This document shows positions 48,828 to 57,129 of a stretch of DNA of 64,000 nt, piece by piece (positions within the stretch are counted from its first letter, which is position 1; every line of letters starts with the position of its first letter). Origin of the DNA: G963668605 sp963668605. GTDB lineage: Bacteria > Acidobacteriota > Terriglobia > Bryobacterales > Bryobacteraceae. The stretch covers positions 4,278,001-4,342,000 of the forward strand of contig OY764903.1 in the NCBI GenBank assembly GCA_963668605.1, written 5' to 3'. The notes below the pieces were generated by a model that worked only from the letters and a program-made list of their open reading frames with translations, was not told the origin of the DNA and ran no database searches. Position numbers and translations under genes: made by a program.

Positions 48828-50103
48828 CGAACAGAGAATGCGCCGGCCGCTGGCCGAAGTCGACCCCGAGATTGCCGAGGCGATCCAACACGAAGTGGAA
48901 CGCCAGCACTCGCGACTGGAACTGATTGCCAGCGAGAATTTCACTTCTGAAGCGATCCTTGAAGCAACAGGCAGCGTGTTTACGAACAAATACGCGGAAG
49001 GCTATCCGGGCAAGCGTTACTACGGCGGATGCGAGCACACCGATGTAGTGGAAAACCTCGCCATCGAACGCGCGAAGAAGCTGTTCCACGCCGAATACGC
49101 GAACGTGCAGCCGCACTCGGGTTCGCAGGCCAATGAAGAGGCATACGGCGCCGTTCTACAACCGGGCGACACCATTCTCGGCATGAATCTTGCACATGGC
49201 GGGCACCTGACGCACGGCCACCACCTCAATTTTTCAGGCCAGCGTTATAAGGTGGTCCCCTATGGCGTGCGCCAGGACGACGAGATCATCGACTACGACG
49301 AACTCGCACGTCTTGCCGGTGAGCACAAGCCAAAGATGATTGTCGCGGGCGCCAGCGCCTATCCACGAATCATCGATTTCAAGCGCTTCCGCGAAGCGGC
49401 CGATTCGGTGGGCGCATTGCTGATGGTCGACATGGCGCACTTCTCGGGGCTGGTGGCGGCGGGCGTATATCCGAACCCGTGCGAGTACGCCGATATCGTG
49501 ACGACGACGACACACAAAACGCTGCGCGGCCCGCGCTCCGGACTGATTCTGGCACGGGAGAAGTACGCCGCGGCAATCAACCGCAGCGTGTTCCCAGGAT
49601 GCCAGGGCGGCCCCCTGGTGCATGTTGTCGCCGCCAAGGCGGTCTGCTTCCTCGAAGCAATGCAACCGGAGTTCGTCGAATACCAGAAGAACGTGATCGC
49701 CAACGCGCGGGTGATGGCGCAGGGATTGGTCGAAGAAGGCTACCGCGTGGTTTCGGGCGGCACGGATACACACCTGCTGCTGCTCGATGTCTTTGCGAAG
49801 GGCATTCGCGGCAAGGAGGCGGAGAGCGCACTGGACAAGGCTTACATCACAGCGAACAAGAACGGGATCCCGTTCGATGTGAACCCGCCGATGAATCCGA
49901 GCGGCATCCGCCTGGGCAGTCCGGCCGTAACCACGCGCGGCTTCCGCGAGGCCGAAATGCGCGAAGTCGCCGCGCTGATCGCCGAGACGCTGCGCAACAA
50001 AGACTCCGAGGATGCCTTGGCGGCGGTGCGGCGGCGTGTGGCCGCGCTCACCGCGCGCTTCCCGCTCTACAGTTGGAAACTAGCGCCCGTTGGCGCCCGA
50101 TGA
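48820..50103 (+). CDS. glyA: Serine hydroxymethyltransferase
   Basis: A 427-aa PLP enzyme converting serine and tetrahydrofolate to glycine and methylene-tetrahydrofolate. Motifs are LIASENFTSEAILEATGS, NKYAEGYPGKRYYGGCE, and VTTTTHKTLRGPRSGLI with the PLP Lys near residue 233. The length is normal for bacterial GlyA. It overlaps rpiB upstream by 8 bp and the glycosyltransferase downstream by 4 bp, so the three genes form one transcript. Confidence 0.97.
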   Translation: MNDEQRMRRPLAEVDPEIAEAIQHEVERQHSRLELIASENFTSEAILEATGSVFTNKYAEGYPGKRYYGGCEHTDVVENLAIERAKKLFHAEYANVQPHSGSQANEEAYGAVLQPGDTILGMNLAHGGHLTHGHHLNFSGQRYKVVPYGVRQDDEIIDYDELARLAGEHKPKMIVAGASAYPRIIDFKRFREAADSVGALLMVDMAHFSGLVAAGVYPNPCEYADIVTTTTHKTLRGPRSGLILAREKYAAAINRSVFPGCQGGPLVHVVAAKAVCFLEAMQPEFVEYQKNVIANARVMAQGLVEEGYRVVSGGTDTHLLLLDVFAKGIRGKEAESALDKAYITANKNGIPFDVNPPMNPSGIRLGSPAVTTRGFREAEMREVAALIAETLRNKDSEDALAAVRRRVAALTARFPLYSWKLAPVGAR

Positions 50104-51299
50104 ACGGAATGCCGCTCCGGATCGTCCTAGACGTTCGCCACGCCCTGGATTTCGGTATCGGTACGTATATCCGGAATCTGGTGCGGGCGATGGGCGCGAT
50201 CGACCAAGAGAACAGGTTTGTGCTGGTGGGACGCCCCTCCGATTTGCAGCAATTTCCGGGGCTTCCCAGCAATTTCGAGACGATCCAATACTCGCGCTCC
50301 GGCGCTGAACTGATCGATCACGCCGCGTTTCCGCTGCTCCTCCGTTCCTTGTCGGCAGATCTGTACCACATTCCCCTAAACGCGGTGCCGCTGCTCATGC
50401 CGAAACCGTATGTGGTGACGATCCACGACATGAGCCCCCTGCTGTTTCCCGAAAAGAAAGGCGTGCAGCACAATCGCCTGCTGCCGTACCAGTTTCGTCG
50501 CGGATTGATGCGCGCGGACCGGATCATAGCAGTGTCGGCAGCCACCCGGCGGGACGTGCAAAAACTGCTCGGCATTCCGGACGAACGCATCCGGCAGATC
50601 TACAACGCGCCGGATCCCCGCTTTCTCGAACACGGACCCGACGCAACCCATCGCGTGAACGGCACTGAGGCGCATATCGACGCGCACGAGAACGAACGCA
50701 AGCGGATTCTCGAACGCTACCAGATTGACCACCCGTTTCTGCTTTACGCTGGCAACATCCGTACGCAAAAGAACATTCCGCGCCTGGTGGAAGCCTTCGC
50801 CGTCCTGCGCGGCGATCTGGAGAATCATCCGGAATACAAGGACCTGCGGCTGATCATCATCGGAGACGAAATCTTCCGCTACCCGGCCGTGCGCCGCGCA
50901 GTGATCCAGACGCGGATGGAGCACGCGGTGCGCTTCCTCGGTTTCGTCCCATTCGACACGCTGCGCATTTTCTATGAGTCGACTGCCGCGTTCGTGTTTC
51001 CCTCGCTGTATGAAGGCTTCGGACTGCCGCCGCTCGAAGCGATGGCCTGCGGTGCGCCGGTTGTCACCTCCAGCGTCAGTTCCCTGCCCGAAGTCGTTGG
51101 AGACGCCGCAATGATCGTGAACCCGGAGAATGTATTCGACATTGCCCGCGGCATTCGCGACGTCCTGCTGGACGACGACTTGCGCGCCCGTTTGGTCGCG
51201 AAAGGATTCGACCAAGTCAAACGGTTTAGCTGGGAGCGAACGGCAAGAGAGGTTCTGGCGACCTACGGCGATGTTGTCGCTGCCAACCGCCGGTCCTAA
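50100..51299 (+). CDS. GT4-family glycosyltransferase
   Basis: A 399-aa GT-B fold enzyme. The N-terminal domain opens LRIVLDVRHALDFGIGTYIRNLV. The C-terminal donor-binding domain has YAGNIRTQKNIPRLVEAF, RFLGFVPFDTLRIFYESTAAFVFPSLYEGFGLPPLEAMACGAPVVTS-type motifs including the E-x7-E pattern near 320, and NPENVFDIARGI. It transfers a sugar from a nucleotide donor, probably to an envelope polysaccharide; acceptor unknown. ATG 50100 overlaps the glyA stop. Confidence 0.92.
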   Translation: MNGMPLRIVLDVRHALDFGIGTYIRNLVRAMGAIDQENRFVLVGRPSDLQQFPGLPSNFETIQYSRSGAELIDHAAFPLLLRSLSADLYHIPLNAVPLLMPKPYVVTIHDMSPLLFPEKKGVQHNRLLPYQFRRGLMRADRIIAVSAATRRDVQKLLGIPDERIRQIYNAPDPRFLEHGPDATHRVNGTEAHIDAHENERKRILERYQIDHPFLLYAGNIRTQKNIPRLVEAFAVLRGDLENHPEYKDLRLIIIGDEIFRYPAVRRAVIQTRMEHAVRFLGFVPFDTLRIFYESTAAFVFPSLYEGFGLPPLEAMACGAPVVTSSVSSLPEVVGDAAMIVNPENVFDIARGIRDVLLDDDLRARLVAKGFDQVKRFSWERTAREVLATYGDVVAANRRS

Positions 51300-51305
51300 C
51301 TGCGC

Positions 51306-51569
51306 CTAATCGCGGCGCCGGCGCTGCGCGGCACGGGCGAGAACGGCCCATTCTTCCGGTTCGAACAGATCGAGCAGTGACATTCCAAGACATTCCATCA
51401 TCCGGTCGGCTACGTCGACGGAGAGTTCGCGGACGCCTTTGAGGACGTTGTGCACGTGTGGTTGCGAGAGCCCTGCAAGGCGGGCCAAGCTTCTTTCAGT
51501 GCATTCGCCGTTGCGGATCCGGACATTGACGCTTTGGATGATGCGGCGGTGCAAGGCTGCTAATTTCAT
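51306..51569 (-). CDS. Small Xre-type HTH regulator
   Basis: An 87-aa protein with a helix-turn-helix at about 22-50 (TERSLARLAGLSQPHVHNVLKG) and a following helix (DRMMECLGMSLLDLFEP). A perfect 11-bp inverted repeat with a 3-bp spacer (51582-51606) lies directly upstream, suggesting self-repression. ATG 51569 was chosen; GTG 51584 lies within the palindrome and would add five residues. It converges on the glycosyltransferase gene. Confidence 0.78.
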   Translation of the reverse strand: MKLAALHRRIIQSVNVRIRNGECTERSLARLAGLSQPHVHNVLKGVRELSVDVADRMMECLGMSLLDLFEPEEWAVLARAAQRRRRD

Positions 51570-51581
51570 GGGTTGCTCGTG

Positions 51582-51606
51582 CACCTATTTCAGCATGAAA
51601 TAGGTG
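51582..51606. promoter_or_regulatory. Perfect palindromic operator upstream of the HTH gene
   Basis: CACCTATTTCA (51582-51592), spacer GCA, then TGAAATAGGTG (51596-51606). A dimeric HTH protein encoded immediately downstream on the minus strand is the obvious ligand. The flanking 51607-51790 is unusually AT-rich for this window. Confidence 0.7.
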
Positions 51607-51851
51607 CCACTCGTCTCACTAATTGTACCGATAAAATAGACCATTTAGATTGAAATATTGGAGCGCTTATTGATTATGTAAGTCAATGATAATACAGTCT
51701 AACACGTTGCGTGTCAGAGTTTACTATTCGGAATAAATGTAATTATTTATAAGAATTAGTTGACAATTATTTGTAGCGGATTAAGATCAGAGCAGGGTTG
51801 GAAGGCAGACCTGGTCCGAAGGCCGAGCTGCCATGGAGGATATGCAATTTT
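51607..51851. other. AT-rich intergenic stretch
   Basis: About 180 bp with far lower GC than the rest of the window (TAATTATTTATAAGAATTAG, TTGATTATGTAAGTCAATG). No gene is seen. It separates the divergent HTH regulator and the 202-aa Cys-containing protein, and could be a promoter region for both or a scar of acquired DNA. Confidence 0.5.
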
Positions 51852-52460
51852 ATGGAGTGGACGAAATCAGATACATTGGCGCTGGCGCTCGACTCCTGCG
51901 CCTACTGCCGCGGTGTGGGTTTGGTCGCTAGCCACAGAGGGAAAATGGCGCCGTGTAAGTGCGTGCTGCGCTCGATATTCCGGGTCTGCTTCCGGCGCTT
52001 CCGCACGTGCGTAACCGAGGGCAGGCACGTGAGCCATGTGAGCCTGGACATCGCTCCCGGCAACGGTGGCCGCGCCACTTGGAGCCGCAAGATTGAGGAG
52101 TACATCGCGGACTTCACGCTGGTGACCAAGCGGACGCTGAGCGAGGAGGAGTACCGCCTGTTCCGTTTCCATTACATGTTGGGCGCCGATTGGCGGTTGT
52201 GCTGCAAGCGGCTGAAGATCGAAAGAGGCGTCTTTTTTCACGCGGTCTACCGCATCGAAAGCAAACTTGGACTAGTCTTCCGGGAACTGCAGCCATACAG
52301 CCTGTTCCCCGTGGATGAATACTTCAGCGGCACCAGCGGCGAACGCCGTGGCCCGCAATCGCCGCCGCCCCAATGCATGCCCATTCGGGTGCCCGGTTTT
52401 GATTTTGGGCATAAAGAAGATGAAGAAGAACAATACATGCCGCTGCCGAAGGCCGCATAA
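51852..52460 (+). CDS. Hypothetical Cys-rich protein, possibly phage-derived
   Basis: A 202-aa protein. Near the N-terminus CAYCRGVG and CKCVLRSIFRVC suggest a zinc-binding knuckle of the DnaJ or phage-regulator type. The middle is helical (EEYIADFTLVTKRTLSEEEYRLFRFHYMLGADWRLCCKRLKI), resembling sigma-like or terminase-adapter phage proteins. The tail is acidic and Pro-rich. GGAGG stands 9 bp before ATG 51852. The divergent HTH gene and AT-rich upstream DNA suggest an acquired module. No family is recognised. Confidence 0.6.
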   Translation: MEWTKSDTLALALDSCAYCRGVGLVASHRGKMAPCKCVLRSIFRVCFRRFRTCVTEGRHVSHVSLDIAPGNGGRATWSRKIEEYIADFTLVTKRTLSEEEYRLFRFHYMLGADWRLCCKRLKIERGVFFHAVYRIESKLGLVFRELQPYSLFPVDEYFSGTSGERRGPQSPPPQCMPIRVPGFDFGHKEDEEEQYMPLPKAA

Positions 52461-52500
52461 CCGGCTCAGCGCTTTCGGGCGGCGTTCGCGCGCCGCCCGT

Positions 52501-52728
52501 CTAATCCCTCTTGCGCCGCTTAAAGAAGGTCTCGGACGAACGGAAGACTGTGGTGATCACCACAAGAAAAACCGCCAGCATCGAGATCAGCGTGGCTGCT
52601 CCCCCGATGACAAGATAGTCACTGTCCTTGTGCGGTCCAGGTATGACCTGCAACAGCACCAGGACGGTGACGCCAAAAACAACGAAGACTCCGAGAGCCA
52701 GCACAACGATTCGAGGCGCGGTTGGCAT
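52501..52728 (-). CDS. Small two-helix membrane protein
   Basis: A 75-aa protein with two transmembrane helices (IVVLALGVFVVFGVTVLVLLQV, residues 6-27; and YLVIGGAATLISMLAVFLVVI, residues 37-58) and a basic tail KRRKRD. The tail indicates a cytoplasmic C-terminus. No family is recognised. Its start is divergent from the zinc-ribbon operon at 52864. Confidence 0.65.
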   Translation of the reverse strand: MPTAPRIVVLALGVFVVFGVTVLVLLQVIPGPHKDSDYLVIGGAATLISMLAVFLVVITTVFRSSETFFKRRKRD

Positions 52729-52863
52729 TGCTTCGATTCTAACGTACTCCCGCGCCTCCGAGATAAAGAATAGGTGCGGACGTGAACCGGCTAAAAAACT
52801 CTGATAATCTAAAACGTCGGCGCCACGAACAGGTGGAGAGCAGAGCAGTCGGAGGAGGTCGAA

Positions 52864-54606
52864 ATGGCCGCGTGCACACACTGCGGAAAAGAGAACGGCC
52901 CTGCAATGAAGTTCTGCATGGGCTGCGGGAAGCCGGTCGAAGCAGCCCCGGCGGCGGGCAAGTCCTGTCCGAAATGCGGAGCACCCGCAACGGGGACGAC
53001 GAAATTTTGCGTGCGCTGTGGCGGGGACCTGACCGCGGCAACAGCGCCTCCGCCGGCGCCTCCTCCGCCAATGCCGATTGCCGCACCTGTCCCGCCGCCT
53101 GCTGCCCCAGCGGTTGGCAAGTCCTGCCCGAAATGCGGCGCGCCTGCAACAGGGACGACGAAGTTTTGCGTGCGTTGCGGTGGTGATCTGACTGCGGCTG
53201 CGGCACCAGTGCCGTCAGCACCGCCTCCACCCGCACCAATAGTCGCGCCTGTTCCGCCGCCTGCTGCCCCAGCGGTTGGCAAGTCCTGCCCGAAATGCGG
53301 CGCACCTGCGACAGGGACGACGAAGTTTTGCGTGCGTTGCGGTGGTGATCTGACTGCGGCTGCGGCACCTGCGGCATCAGTGCCTCCTCCGCCAGCACCA
53401 ATAGTCGCGCCCGTTCCGCCGCCTCCCGCTCCAGCGGTTGGCAAGTCCTGCCCGAAATGCGGCGCGCCTGCGACAGGGACGACGAAGTTTTGCGTCCGCT
53501 GCGGTGGTGACCTGACCGCGGCTGCGGCACCAGTGCCGTCAGCACCGCCTCCACCCGCACCAATGGTCGCACCTGTCCCGCCGCCTGCTGCCCCAGCGGT
53601 TGGCAAGTCCTGCCCGAAATGCGGCGCGCCCGCAACGGGGACGACGAAATTCTGCATGCGCTGTGGCGGTGACCTGACTGCAGCTGCGGCACCCGCGCCG
53701 CCAGCGCCACCTCCGCCAGCATTCGCGGCGCCGCAAGCGCCCGCGCCGCTACCCATGGGACCACCACCTATGATGGCCCAGCCCCCGATGATGGCGCCGC
53801 CAAGCATGGCGCCCCCACCCGCAAAAAGTTCCGCCGGCCTGATCCTCGGCGTGGTGCTGGGGCTAGCCGTGCTGGGTGGAGGCGGATGGTTCGGCTATCA
53901 AAAATGGAAGGCGGGCAAAGAAGTGCCACCGGTCGAGCAGCAGGCCGCGCAACAGCCGGCCGCACAGACCGCGCCCGCGCCAACACCAACTCCTTCCGAA
54001 GCGCCAGTTCAGGCCGCTCCGGTCGCGGCTCCCGCTCCTGTTCCAGCGGCGTCAAAACCCGCGGCGTCGATGCTGCCCGCCAGTAAACCACAGGAGACGC
54101 GTCAGATGCAGACACCCAATCCTGCGCCCACGCCCGCTGCGCGGCCATCCAACTACGCTGCCCAGCAGGCGCCTCCCGCACAGGTCGCGCAGAGCGCGCC
54201 GGTGCGCATGCCGGATCCGGCTCCAGCCGCCGCGCCCGCTCCGCCGCCACAACAACAGCAGCCCGCGCTCAAGGAACGCCCGCAGATCCTGAGGCCGGAA
54301 CCGCAGCCCACTCCACCGCAAGCGGCGCAACCCGCGCCCGCGGCACGCTACAGCGGTCCGTCGTCCGGCGTGCTGACATGGTCGGGAAAACTGGAGAAGG
54401 GTGCGACCGTCCTGCTGGATGGCGCCCACGCAAGCCTGGGAACGCTGAATGGCGCGTTGCCCGGTGTTCCCGTGATGATCGAGGTGGAGCCGAAAGACAT
54501 CGGGATTGCCGAAGGGCCATCGCCGAGCAATGGTTGGAAACGGTTGTCGCTGCGCAGCCGGAAAGACAAGCACAGCGTCATCACAATTCGCTGGAAACTG
54601 CTCTAA
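52864..54606 (+). CDS. Membrane protein with six zinc ribbons and Pro/Ala-rich linkers
   Basis: A 580-aa protein. Residues 1-25 hold a first zinc ribbon (CTHCGKENGPAMKFCMGCG), followed by five nearly identical modules (SCPKCGAPATGTTKFC then RCGGDL) separated by linkers of about 28 residues rich in Pro and Ala. Further along are a low-complexity region, one transmembrane helix (LILGVVLGLAVLGGGGWFGY, about 322-342), another long Pro/Ala/Gln region, and a C-terminal beta domain (about 500-580, GVLTWSGKLEKGATVLLDG). CGGAGGAGG precedes the ATG. It opens a four-gene operon with AIM24, propeller and WQL-module proteins. It may act as a multivalent scaffold; no ligand is known. Confidence 0.85.
   Translation: MAACTHCGKENGPAMKFCMGCGKPVEAAPAAGKSCPKCGAPATGTTKFCVRCGGDLTAATAPPPAPPPPMPIAAPVPPPAAPAVGKSCPKCGAPATGTTKFCVRCGGDLTAAAAPVPSAPPPPAPIVAPVPPPAAPAVGKSCPKCGAPATGTTKFCVRCGGDLTAAAAPAASVPPPPAPIVAPVPPPPAPAVGKSCPKCGAPATGTTKFCVRCGGDLTAAAAPVPSAPPPPAPMVAPVPPPAAPAVGKSCPKCGAPATGTTKFCMRCGGDLTAAAAPAPPAPPPPAFAAPQAPAPLPMGPPPMMAQPPMMAPPSMAPPPAKSSAGLILGVVLGLAVLGGGGWFGYQKWKAGKEVPPVEQQAAQQPAAQTAPAPTPTPSEAPVQAAPVAAPAPVPAASKPAASMLPASKPQETRQMQTPNPAPTPAARPSNYAAQQAPPAQVAQSAPVRMPDPAPAAAPAPPPQQQQPALKERPQILRPEPQPTPPQAAQPAPAARYSGPSSGVLTWSGKLEKGATVLLDGAHASLGTLNGALPGVPVMIEVEPKDIGIAEGPSPSNGWKRLSLRSRKDKHSVITIRWKLL
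52957..53763 (+). repeat. Five tandem coding repeats of 159-162 bp
   Basis: Units begin at 52957, 53116, 53278, 53440 and 53602 with GGCAAGTCCTG. DNA identity between units 2-5 is very high, including linkers, so expansion or homogenisation is recent. On the opposite strand the repeats create a long spurious open frame. Confidence 0.88.
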
Positions 54607-54619
54607 AGGAGGAGTTGAA

Positions 54620-55507
54620 ATGTCACGCTGTACTTTTTGCGGCGCACTCCAGCCGGATGGCGTGCGCTTCTGCGGCGAATGCGGACGGGAGTTGGTCCTC
54701 GCACCAGCGCCTCCTCCGCCTCCTCCAGCGCGGCCAGCTCCACCACAGCAGGTGGTGATGCCCGCACCGCCGCCCATGCCCATGCCGGCACAATCCGCCT
54801 CGCCGATGCCTTCGGCGGGAGCCACGACGTTTGACGTAATCAAATACGAAATGTGGCGGATGCCGAAGATCATCCTGAATCAATCGGGAGTGTTGATGGA
54901 GGCGGGGCAGTTGCATTACATGCTCGGCTTCATACAGATGCAAGCGGAAGCGCCTTCGTTGGGCGGACTCGCCAAGTCGTTTCTGACCAAGGAAAAGGCA
55001 GTGCGCCCGTACTATAGCGGCAGCGGCGAGATCTATCTGACGCCTACTTTCGGCGAAGTGAACCTGCTCGAATTAAATGGCGGCGATCAGTGGATTCTCG
55101 ACAAGGGCTGCTATCTGGCATCGGATGTCGGCGTGCAGGTTGGCGTCTTTCAAAACAAGATGATGACCAGTCTGTTCGGCGGCGAAGGCATGTTTCAGAC
55201 GATGGTAAACGGCGTGGGCAAGGTTTTTTACTGGTCGCCCGGGCCACTTCAGCGGATCGAACTGCGCGGGCAGACCTTGACGGTGGACGGATCTTTCGCC
55301 GTCGCCCGCACGGCATCGCTCGAATACAAAGTGGAGCGGGCCACGAAGGGGCTGCTCGGCTCGATGTGGTCCGGCGAGGGATTGGTGAACACGTTTGCGG
55401 GGCACGGTGCGGTGATGCTGGCGCCGATGAGCAACCGCTACATGACGATCGTCAATCAGTTCGGAGGGCTTCATGCCGCTATCCGGGCGATCCGGCACTC
55501 CGGGTGA
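54620..55507 (+). CDS. Zinc ribbon-AIM24 domain protein
   Basis: A 295-aa protein. The N-terminal zinc ribbon CTFCGALQPDGVRFCGECG is followed by a Pro-rich linker (about 30-65) and an AIM24/TIGR00266-type beta-domain at about 75-290 (GGLAKSFLTKEKAVRPYYSGSGEIYLTP, GGDQWILDKGCYLASDVGVQVG, GHGAVMLAP). AIM24-type proteins form trimeric beta-barrel-like assemblies and are often encoded near stress or tellurium-type genes. AAGGAGG gives a strong start at 54620. Its last 35 bp overlap the propeller gene. Confidence 0.88.
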   Translation: MSRCTFCGALQPDGVRFCGECGRELVLAPAPPPPPPARPAPPQQVVMPAPPPMPMPAQSASPMPSAGATTFDVIKYEMWRMPKIILNQSGVLMEAGQLHYMLGFIQMQAEAPSLGGLAKSFLTKEKAVRPYYSGSGEIYLTPTFGEVNLLELNGGDQWILDKGCYLASDVGVQVGVFQNKMMTSLFGGEGMFQTMVNGVGKVFYWSPGPLQRIELRGQTLTVDGSFAVARTASLEYKVERATKGLLGSMWSGEGLVNTFAGHGAVMLAPMSNRYMTIVNQFGGLHAAIRAIRHSG

Positions 55508-56519
55508 GAGCCGGCGCTGGCGTAGTGCGTGGCAGTTCGCGCTGGCGATCTTCGCGATCCTGGCTCTGAGCTTCGCGGTCGATCCGCTAGTCGAGAGCTT
55601 CCGCAAGAGATCGCTCGAAAGCGGATGGCAACGCTTCCGCCCGCCGCATGAAACGTCAACACTGCTTCGGGAAGGCGCGCGTCTGTGGAGCGGAGGACGC
55701 GACGGGCTCGCCGTCTTCGATTGGTCGAAAGCGGAATTGCGCGCCGCGCCCGAGGGCACGCCCAGCCTGGAACGCGTGCGCGCGCTGGCGCTCGACCGTA
55801 AAGGCGATCTGTGGGCCGCGCACTCGGGCGGCGTCGAGCGCAGAGTGCAAGGCCAGTGGATGCGGCTCGACAGCGCCGTCGGTCCCGCCGCGGCCGTGCT
55901 GGAGCGCAGGAATGGCGAAATCTGGGTAGGCGGCGAGAAGGGGCTGGCGCGCTGGCGCGGCGATCACTTTGAGATCGTGCGCGATTTGAGTGCACTCGGC
56001 TTCGAAGGCGTCGACGCTTTGCTTGAGGATCGCGCGGGAAATTTGTGGGTGGCGTCCGCGCATCCGCTCCGCGGCGGCGCTGGACTTCTGACCGCGACGG
56101 GCGTTTGGCAGGACTTCACGCACGCGGCGGGGCTCGCGCATCCCACGGTGAATTCGTTCTTTGAGGACCGGGAGGGCGGTGTGTGGTTCGCCACCGGTTT
56201 CGGACGGCAAGGAGCGGCGTGCCGCCTGCTGGATGGAGCGTGGACCAGACTGACCAAGGCGGACGGGCTCGCCTCGGATCGCACACGCCTGATCTTTGAA
56301 GACAGACGGGGACACCTGTGGGTCAGCAGCGAAGTCGACGGCACAGCGGTGCGCGTCGAAGGGCGTTGGCACGTACTGACTCCTCGGGAAGGCATGACCG
56401 GATGGGAAGTCAAGTGCGCCTTGGAGACCCCCGACGGCGCGCTCTGGCTAGCGACGGAAGACGGCGTGACCCGCATGGACGCGAGCGCCGCGATTCTACA
56501 CGGAGGAACGGCGCGATGA
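55473..56519 (+). CDS. Membrane-anchored regulator-type beta-propeller protein
   Basis: A 348-aa protein with a cytoplasmic N-terminus of 17 residues, a transmembrane anchor (WQFALAIFAILALSFAV) and about six blades of a two-component-regulator-type propeller. Blade motifs are RALALDRKGDLWAAHSGG, LERRNGEIWVGGEKGLARW, LLEDRAGNLWVAS, FFEDREGGVWFAT, IFEDRRGHLWVSS and ALETPDGALWLATEDGV. The fused sensor kinase part usual for such propellers is absent. It overlaps both neighbours (35 bp with the AIM24 gene and ATGA with the next), so the four genes are tightly coupled. Confidence 0.85.
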   Translation: MPLSGRSGTPGESRRWRSAWQFALAIFAILALSFAVDPLVESFRKRSLESGWQRFRPPHETSTLLREGARLWSGGRDGLAVFDWSKAELRAAPEGTPSLERVRALALDRKGDLWAAHSGGVERRVQGQWMRLDSAVGPAAAVLERRNGEIWVGGEKGLARWRGDHFEIVRDLSALGFEGVDALLEDRAGNLWVASAHPLRGGAGLLTATGVWQDFTHAAGLAHPTVNSFFEDREGGVWFATGFGRQGAACRLLDGAWTRLTKADGLASDRTRLIFEDRRGHLWVSSEVDGTAVRVEGRWHVLTPREGMTGWEVKCALETPDGALWLATEDGVTRMDASAAILHGGTAR

Positions 56520-57121
56520 CCTTTGAAGAAGCCGGGGCGCGATATACGCAACTCCAGGCGCAATGGCGTGCGGGAACGCTGCCGCCGGCGCAGTATCAGC
56601 AGATGGTCGCGCAACTCGGCGTGCAGGACCCGGCGGGGCGCTGGTGGCAGCTTGAGCCGAATTCGGGGCAGTGGATGATGTGGAATGGCGCACAGTGGGT
56701 CTCCGCGCAACAGCAAGCGGCCACACCCGCGTTTGCTCCGTTCCCGCAGCCGAGAGCGGTCGCCATGCCCGGCCACAAGTCAGGTCCGGCGATCTGGGAG
56801 GGGCTCTTTTCCGTGCTGCCGGGCATCGTGATCGAGATGCTGCAACGCTGGCCGGTCTATCAAAAAGATCCCGCGGCGCTGGCGAATTTCGCGGCTCCGG
56901 CTATATTGCCCGGTGTACTGCTGCCACTGGTTCCAACGATTGGGCGCTGGGTAGCGATTGTGTTGGTGCTGGGCTGCCTGGCGTGGCTGAGTTGGCCGCT
57001 GATTGCGCAGTCCGGCTCCATGCTTGGCAACGCGAAAGCTGTGCAGAGCCATGCGGGACGCGGCTTGGTGGGCCTCTCTTTGCTCTATCTGATTCCGCGG
57101 ATCTGGCGGGCGGGCGCGTGA
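56516..57121 (+). CDS. WQL-module membrane protein, paralogue 1
   Basis: A 201-aa protein. Residues 1-70 form a soluble module (MTFEEAG, then WWQLEPNSGQWMMWNG and WV), shared with the protein at 60668-61342. Two or three hydrophobic helices follow (about 125-150, 153-170 and 185-200). The WQL-P-SGQWM--NG--WV pattern resembles a domain that packs aromatic residues around a short beta-sheet; no named family is recalled. ATG 56516 overlaps the propeller stop. Confidence 0.75.
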   Translation: MTFEEAGARYTQLQAQWRAGTLPPAQYQQMVAQLGVQDPAGRWWQLEPNSGQWMMWNGAQWVSAQQQAATPAFAPFPQPRAVAMPGHKSGPAIWEGLFSVLPGIVIEMLQRWPVYQKDPAALANFAAPAILPGVLLPLVPTIGRWVAIVLVLGCLAWLSWPLIAQSGSMLGNAKAVQSHAGRGLVGLSLLYLIPRIWRAGA

Positions 57122-57129
57122 CTCGTGCG

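Noticed and set aside
49479..50099. N-terminal extension of the glycosyltransferase frame over glyA
   Set aside because: The open frame continues upstream only because of GC bias; the true start is ATG 50100, which overlaps the glyA stop.
52809..53807. 332-aa Gly/Ala-rich open frame antisense to the zinc-ribbon repeats
   Set aside because: It is a by-product of GC-rich tandem coding repeats; the plus-strand frame has a strong ribosome site, zinc-ribbon cysteines and domain structure.
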